Of a stretch of DNA of 64,000 nt, positions 58,696-64,000 are shown one piece after another (positions within the stretch are counted from its first letter, which is position 1; each line of letters starts with the position of its first letter). The notes beneath the pieces are model-generated. The model saw only the letters and a program-made list of their open reading frames with translations. It searched no databases and was not told the origin of the DNA. The DNA is from Rhodamnia argentea (taxonomy: Eukaryota > Streptophyta > Magnoliopsida > Myrtales > Myrtaceae): contig NC_063158.1 in NCBI RefSeq assembly GCF_020921035.1, positions 6,182,001 to 6,246,000 on the forward strand, written 5' to 3'. The position numbers were made by a program, and so were the translations under genes.

Positions 58696-59385
58696 GAGGG
58701 GTGAGCAAAAAAGACCGCCCGAATCGTACCTGAATCGATGGTCTAGTTCCCGATTTTAAGGGGATCCGGTCCGGTTCTCGATTCCTAAAATTGAAACCGG
58801 TGCCTGGGTAGTCCAGTTCCCGATTCCGGGGCTCGGGACCGGATCGAACCACCCGGACCCGACCGGTCCTTTTTTTAAAATTTTTTTTAAAACAAACCTA
58901 ATAAGAGCTATGCAACAATCATTTTTCTCAACCACCCACACGGGTGGCGCCATTGGTTCGTGCACTCTTCCTCTCGCAAAAGGTCGAGTGTTCGAATCCC
59001 AGGGACGTCGCAGGGTGACTTACCCGGTGGCACGTGTGTGGTGGCTAGCACGTGTTGCCCCCGGGGTTTACCTCTGGGCCGCCGGCCGTGCGAGGGTTCC
59101 CTGGGTCATAAAAAAAAAAAAACAATCATTTTTCTCAATGAATCTGGAAATTAAGTGTGTTTGCTGATGTCTAGTTTGCATCGAGTGGATGTTTGCATAT
59201 AAAGTTCATTGAATAGTGAACGTGTAGGTTGTAAAATTGTAATAGAGTTTACTTGGAGACTGTATGTTTACTTGTGTGTGATTGATTGAAGAATTACGAA
59301 GTGTGCATCTACTTTTTGAAACCACGGACCGAAAACCCTTGGAACCGCTTGGGAATCGGACCGGATCGGGAATCGCTCACCCCTA
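58696..59385. mobile_element. hAT-type MITE, host of a SINE insertion
   Basis: The ends read gaggggtgagc on the left (58696) and, in reverse complement, taggggtgagc on the right (to 59385). Both are followed by gattcc/ggtccgg-rich subterminal sequence. The flanking 8-mers are gcgatcaa (58688-58695) and gcgatcgg (59386-59393), matching at 6 of 8 positions, as expected of an old hAT duplication. No transposase is present. A SINE with its own duplication occupies 58932-59120. Confidence 0.72.
58932..59120 (+). mobile_element. tRNA-derived SINE
   Basis: The head resembles a tRNA. A box A-like ggtggcgccattggttcg and a box B-like tcgagtgttcgaatcc form an internal pol III promoter about 35 bases apart. 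A GC-rich body and a terminal A-tract of 12 follow. It is flanked by a perfect direct repeat, aacaatcatttttctcaa, at 58914-58931 and 59121-59138. The 18-base duplication plus poly-A indicates LINE-assisted target-primed insertion, possibly by L1-type machinery such as the LINE in this window. Confidence 0.88.
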
Positions 59386-60457
59386 GCGATCGGCAACATT
59401 CCAGAATAATTTTATTTCTTTTTGTCTCTTTGTTTTACTTATAAAAATTTAAAATAATAACCTTATATACTATAGTTGAAGAGCCATTTATAAGTGGATG
59501 CTTGGGAAGCTGCAGGCCGCTGGCCAAAAATGAGTAGAAATTGGTTGGATTAAGATTCATATTTGAACCATTTTTTAAAATTTGCTAAACTCATATATAA
59601 TCCAAGCGAACAAAAGCGGGTTAAAAAGTGAGTCAAAGACCCATATTGACACTTCTATGCAAGACGTACTAAAATTCGCTTCAAATGGATGTAAGTTTGA
59701 GTTTTAATAATTTTCCCGTACTTAATATTATGTAAGACTTAGAGCTATGATCAAGTCTAGATGACATGCGATCAAGTCTAGATGACACGATTTAGTGCTT
59801 GACTTCCACTTTGCTTGTTTATGTATGACTCGATATTCAAAGAGCTCGATCGGGCTCTCAAGCTCGATATCAAGCCCGAGTTCAATCCGAACTATCCTTT
59901 GTGTGCTTGAAATTACTGGACTCATTCAAGAGATAAATTCAACTATAAGCTCGAGTCTAAGTTCGATTTCAAACTCAAAGTCATTAGAACACAACGCGGT
60001 TTGAAAAACAACAATATGCAGATGTTTATAATATTTATGAACGCACACATATGATTAAGTTATATGAGAATTCAAATGCCAAGTCGTGGGCGATTCACAA
60101 AAAATATTGTTAAACTCGAAAGAACTCCGAGCTTACTTTATCTCAAGAAATTGGGTAGAGTTTAAATCGTATACAAGTCGAAATGGAGTGGCTCCTAAAA
60201 TTGATCAATTTCATTTACATTGTCTCTAACAAAAGTTTGTCATATCAATCATTATATTGATTTTATAAATTAGCTATTGTAATATTGATTTAATAAATTA
60301 GCCTCGTATCCCTCACATGATGTGAAAACCTTTTTTATTCTTTTCGGCTTTTCTGTCGGCAATTCACGAGTCCCCACTGGGCCCCACCCCTTCTACAATC
60401 TCTCCCCAAAATGTGGGCCCACGCGTGTGTGGACCGATTCCCATCCGGCGCAACCCC

Positions 60458-60478
60458 TTTGACAATCTCAAAGGTCAA
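60458..60478. promoter_or_regulatory. Inverted pair of W-box cores upstream of the WRKY gene
   Basis: TTTGAC at 60458-60463 and its complement-type ggtcaaa (a TTTGACC W-box on the minus strand) at 60472-60478 face each other about 340 bases before the start codon. W-boxes bind WRKY factors, so auto- or cross-regulation is plausible but inferred. Confidence 0.4.
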
Positions 60479-60568
60479 ACCCAAAACCACTAGCGGTTTT
60501 TCTCACGCTATTGGAGAGAGGAATGGGGAAAGCCGAGGAGGATTGGGGCGGCATCGTGATGCCAACCA

Positions 60569-60619
60569 CTCTCTCTCTCTCTCTCTCTCTCTCTACTCAT
60601 GGACGTGTCCTCTATATAT
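60569..60619 (+). promoter_or_regulatory. CT microsatellite and TATA box of the WRKY gene
   Basis: A (CT)13 tract at 60569-60594 is followed by a TATA box (tatatat, 60613-60619). Transcription would start near 60645, downstream of the ATG at 60599. This argues for translation from the ATG at 60806. Confidence 0.5.
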
Positions 60620-60805
60620 GCAACTGCAGATCCCCTCTCTCTCACCTCCAAAAGTCAGCGCCTTCTTTTGTCTCTTCTCTCTGTCTCTCCGCCTCGCAAT
60701 TTGCATTTCTTTCATCCGACAGACGAAGCAGAGTCCCTGGGCGGCTTTGGTGCAGAGCTTGCCTCCGAAACAGCCGAGCGAGCCCTCAAGAGCTTCAGAG
60801 AGGCC

Positions 60806-61990
60806 ATGGAGGTCGATTGGGATCTGCATGCGGTGGTCAGAGGCTGCATAACCTCCTCCTCCGCCGCTGCCGCCGCGTCATCGGTGAGGGAGCATCGCCT
60901 TGAACCCGCTTCCTGCGCTCCCTTCTCCGCAGTGGAAGGTTCAGATTCGGTGCCCTTCGAGACCAGGAAAGGCGTCTTTCTGGAGGAGCTCCACGAGCTT
61001 TACAAGCCCTTCTTGCCCCCATATGAACCTCTGCTCTCGCATCGCAACAACCCCGTCTCATCTCCTCTTGCAGTTGAAGGCGCGAAGGGCTCCTCGAGTG
61101 CTAATCTGATGCAAAAGAGGCCATTTCAGAGTGCTTCTGCAATTGCTCCTCCGCCTCCGTTCAAAGCAAGCTCTCACGCTCCCAGATCCAAGAAAAGGTA
61201 CCATCTTTTTCCCCCTGTTTCTTCCAAAAATCTCCTGTTTCGTTGCGGTGACTAACTCAAGAAGGCAAAACAGGAAGAGCCAGATGAAGGTGGTTCGTCA
61301 AGTTCCTGCAGAGAAAGTCTCTTCGGACGAGTGGGCTTGGCGGAAATACGGTCAAAAACCCATCAAAGGCTCTCCATATCCAAGGTACTTAAGGAGATTG
61401 AATCTTTCCGTTTCCAGAATGCTTGCGCAACAAACTGAGATTTTTTCTTGACGAAAATCCTATTCTTAATGGAATTTTATGATTTCTGAAACAGGAGCTA
61501 TTACAGATGCAGTAGCTCCAAGGGGTGCTTGGCCCGGAAGCAAGTAGAGCGGAACAGATCCGACCCGGAAATCTTCATAGTCACCTACACGTCGGAGCAC
61601 AACCATCCTGCACCAACGCACCGGAGCTCACTCGCCGGCTCTACGCGCCCCAAGACCTTGACGCCCGAAACCGAGGTCAGCGTTGACTCCGCTGCAACTG
61701 CGACTACAAACCCAGTAACTTCAGCCGAAGAAGAGGCGGTGCTTGCTCCACAAAGCACCAGCAGTGAAAGCGGAGAAGAGAAGGAAGACAGTCAAAGCAG
61801 TGGCATGCTGGACAACGACGGAGAAGACGAGTCTGGGTCGTCTGGTGTGGCTGTCAGCGACGATTTCTTCGCGGGTCTGGAGGGACTATTAGGTTCTCAC
61901 GATGGAGATTCATTTCCGGATCTGTCTCAGTCATGGTTTGGCTTTTCTTGGTCAGCCGGCGATGCAGTCACTGCCGGCGGCCGTAGCTGA
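60806..61990 (+). CDS. WRKY22: WRKY group IIe transcription factor (WRKY22-like)
   Basis: A nuclear defence and stress transcription factor binding W-boxes; WRKY22/29 act downstream of MAP-kinase cascades in pattern-triggered immunity. Three exons, 60806-61197, 61274-61384 and 61495-61990, give 332 residues. The N-terminus [11 protein letters not shown] is the WRKY22/27 signature. The basic RSKKR motif precedes the DNA-binding domain. The domain reads [18 protein letters not shown], then [19 protein letters not shown], with a C-x5-C-x23-H-x-H zinc site ending EHNHPAPTH. The intron after PYPR is the conserved R-type position. The acidic tail with [12 protein letters not shown] resembles WRKY22. 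An in-frame upstream ATG (60599) precedes the TATA box and was rejected as start. Confidence 0.94.
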
Positions 61991-62818
61991 CCTGCAAGAA
62001 GTCTCTTGTTCTCTATTTTAATCTTTTTTTTTTGTTCTTGTCGTGCTCTGTAGAGAAAAGCTGAGTGCTGAACTGTGATGTAGGAAACTTGCTCTGTTTT
62101 GTAAAATGATTTCATTAGGCTTGAAGGGAGAAGTTGTCTTCAGTAATCGATTTGCTGCTTCTGTTCAACAAGAACTGGCACAAATTATTAGCGCATATAA
62201 TCCGATTCCTGAGTCGCCTGTTCTTCGAAAGTTCACGGAATTTTGTTCGCGCAATACACGCGTAAACGACTCTTTCGGGTTGCTCTTCAAATTCATCGAA
62301 ATTAGACCTCGAGTTCATGTTTCGTGGGCATCTAATTGATCGACTTGCCAAAGTTTCTGCATAGAATATAATCACGTATGGTTGTAAATGGGAAGAAAGT
62401 TCTCGATGCTTAGCGCTAATTGATGGCGTTTCAGGCCAATTATGTCTAAGCGCGTTAGTCAAATGACTCCACCGGGCCGGTTCGGCCCCTCCCCAGTAAG
62501 AAGTCAACGATCCATCCCACGGTCAAAGCAACAAGCCTCGCTCGTGTGCCTCACGCCCCTTCCTCGAGGCTTATTGTTGCGCGCTCCCTCTGCGCATTGA
62601 GTACCGACGTGACGAAACAACGGTATTCCAATCCAACGGGCGAGATGAATTGAGTAATTTCGGTCCTCAACCGACGCGCGTCCGATCTGCCACGTCACAT
62701 CACTCCTTCTAGATAAAGCACCTTGAGTCCTCTACTTTTTGTTTTTTTTGGGTCGGAGAGTCCTCTATTTTAACCGCTTTATTCCGGTTTTTTACGCCCC
62801 GGCCCACTCTCGTCCATC
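61991..62818. other. Spacer between the WRKY and hydrolase genes
   Basis: The first 110 bases should be WRKY 3' UTR (T-rich). No further gene is seen. A short direct ggagagtcctctattttaacc-like duplication lies near 62722-62775, and the right part forms the promoter side of the hydrolase gene. Confidence 0.45.
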
Positions 62819-64000
62819 ATGCTGATTCTCCACGCGCCGCTTTCTTTGATAAAGCCACTCCGGTTCTTCACTTTTGCGCACTCTACCGTGTCGCTGAGCC
62901 AACGCCCTCACCCGACGGTAATTAAGTTCTCTCGAAGATTCGCGTCCATGGCGGATTCCAGCGCCTCCAATGGCGACACCTCGCCGGAGCACGTCTCCGG
63001 AGAGTGGCATTCGGTGCCTGAGCTACGGCTCCGGGACCATCGCTTCACCGTTCCCCTCGATTATTCGGCAGATCGGAACATCTCGCAGAAGATCTCGGTC
63101 TTCGCTCGCGAAGTCGTTGCGGGTAATTCCGTTTACGAAGTCAGTTCTTACTGTTAAATTGCTGCAAACTTTGTTTCCTGAATCCAAGGCTTAGATTGTT
63201 TAGGAATGGGATTTGATTCTTATTCACAAATCACGTGGTAGTTCTCGTTGCTGGAATTGATAGATTCAACTTGTCAAAGTCTTCTCGGGCTTGGACCACA
63301 CTGATGAATTTTTGTTTCTTCGTTTTATTTTAGTTGATTCAATAAGCGAATCTCGTTGAAGGTCCATTTACATTCCTTTAATGGGTTTATTTCACCAATT
63401 CGAAGCTTACTCATAAGTCGACATCTTTTGACCTAACCAGTGTATAAAAGCCTTCTCTTGTCTTTACATTGTGGGGTGTCTCACACCTGTGATTTTTGAC
63501 TGTTAAAAGCATCCTATGCATCGGCGTACTAGTGTGACGACGAGGACAGCGACAACACGACACTTCCAGAGAAAAAAGGAGAAAAAAATAAAACATCCTT
63601 AGCCACTAGGTCTGTTCGAACTGAGCGAGGTCGATGCAAATGTATGGACGTCCAAGGGAAGTTCCACGCCCTGTAGTGATGAATACTGTTCATGCCTCCA
63701 CTATGTTGGAAGTGCAGGACAGCGATCGATTGTCTCCAATATATGAGAAAGTATTCAATTTTGTGGTGGAGCCACTTAATTGAGATATGGCGATTCTTCA
63801 TTTTCGTGGGATGTTCCTAGAAAGTAGTTTGAACAGAATTTGGATTGTTTAAATAGCGCGCGTTTGTACTATGACCTGCTGTACCGGTTTCTCAACCATG
63901 GAGCTGTCATGTGTATTCATCTTTAAAACGACGGGAACATTGCCAACTTAAAAAAAAAAATTGTCTGTTTAGAAAGATTTCCTATTTTCCGGCAATTTCT
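62819..64000 (+). CDS. Proline-iminopeptidase-like alpha/beta hydrolase, first exon and intron (truncated by the window)
   Basis: Only the N-terminal exon (62819-63122) is in the window, with donor GGTAATTCC. A Leu/Phe/Arg-rich leader without acids (MLILHAPLSLIKPLRF...) precedes a second ATG at 62949 (MADSSASNGD), suggesting an organelle-targeted long form and a cytosolic short form. The diagnostic block WHSVPELRLRDHRFTVPLDY and KISVFAREVVA matches the start of plant proline-iminopeptidase-like hydrolases (At3g61540 type), which remove N-terminal proline. The catalytic Ser-Asp-His triad lies in later exons outside the window. From 63123 to 64000 the sequence is intronic, AT-rich, with an A-tract at 63951-63960 and no second exon recognised. 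Confidence 0.82.

Noticed and set aside
60599-60805. N-terminal extension of the WRKY protein from the ATG at 60599
   Set aside because: The TATA box at 60613 lies downstream of that ATG, and the family N-terminus begins at the ATG at 60806.
1-64000. CRISPR arrays, rRNA genes, functional tRNA genes
   Set aside because: None seen. The only tRNA-like sequence is the head of the SINE at 58932.

Overview
This is nuclear DNA from a flowering plant. Intron-rich genes with GT/AG borders alternate with AT-rich, transposon-packed spacers, and the proteins are plant-specific (REVEILLE MYB, ANGUSTIFOLIA, WRKY group IIe, plastid ribosomal protein). The families and the layout suggest a woody eudicot; a Myrtales species such as Eucalyptus is only a weak guess. 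No bacterial features, rRNA genes or CRISPR arrays were seen.

Layout. 1-3040: spacer with a degenerate minisatellite. 3041-6306 (-): sphingoid long-chain-base kinase, 12 exons. 7725-9724 (-): plastid ribosomal protein uL5c, 3 exons. 10372-26832: a decayed endogenous caulimovirid (plant pararetrovirus) that has become a nested transposon complex. A TRIM retrotransposon sits in its 3' coding part. A hAT transposon sits near its promoter, and a nearly intact L1-type LINE lies inside the hAT transposase gene. Target duplications support the TRIM and LINE insertions well and the hAT insertion moderately. 27882-32231 (-): REVEILLE 6/8-like clock MYB. 35094-39472 (-): ANGUSTIFOLIA. 41070-42606 (-): membrane-anchored protein of the At1g01500 family. 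From memory, these last three genes keep the order of Arabidopsis At1g01520-At1g01510-At1g01500. 45539-49031 (-): TRAIP-type RING E3 ligase whose last exon carries a PCNA-interaction motif.

49032-60805 is repeat-rich. It holds a foldback MITE, a GC-cored repeat family, a Pack-type TIR element that captured part of a WAV3-like RING E3 gene, and a hAT MITE with a tRNA-derived SINE inside it. 60806-61990 (+): WRKY22-like factor. 62819 to beyond the window (+): first exon of a proline-iminopeptidase-like alpha/beta hydrolase.

The host genes form no operon or pathway. What is distinctive is the layered insertion history, the conserved three-gene block, and the Pack-type gene capture. Exon borders were deduced by hand from splice consensus, reading phase and family similarity. 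The phases close for every complete gene model.
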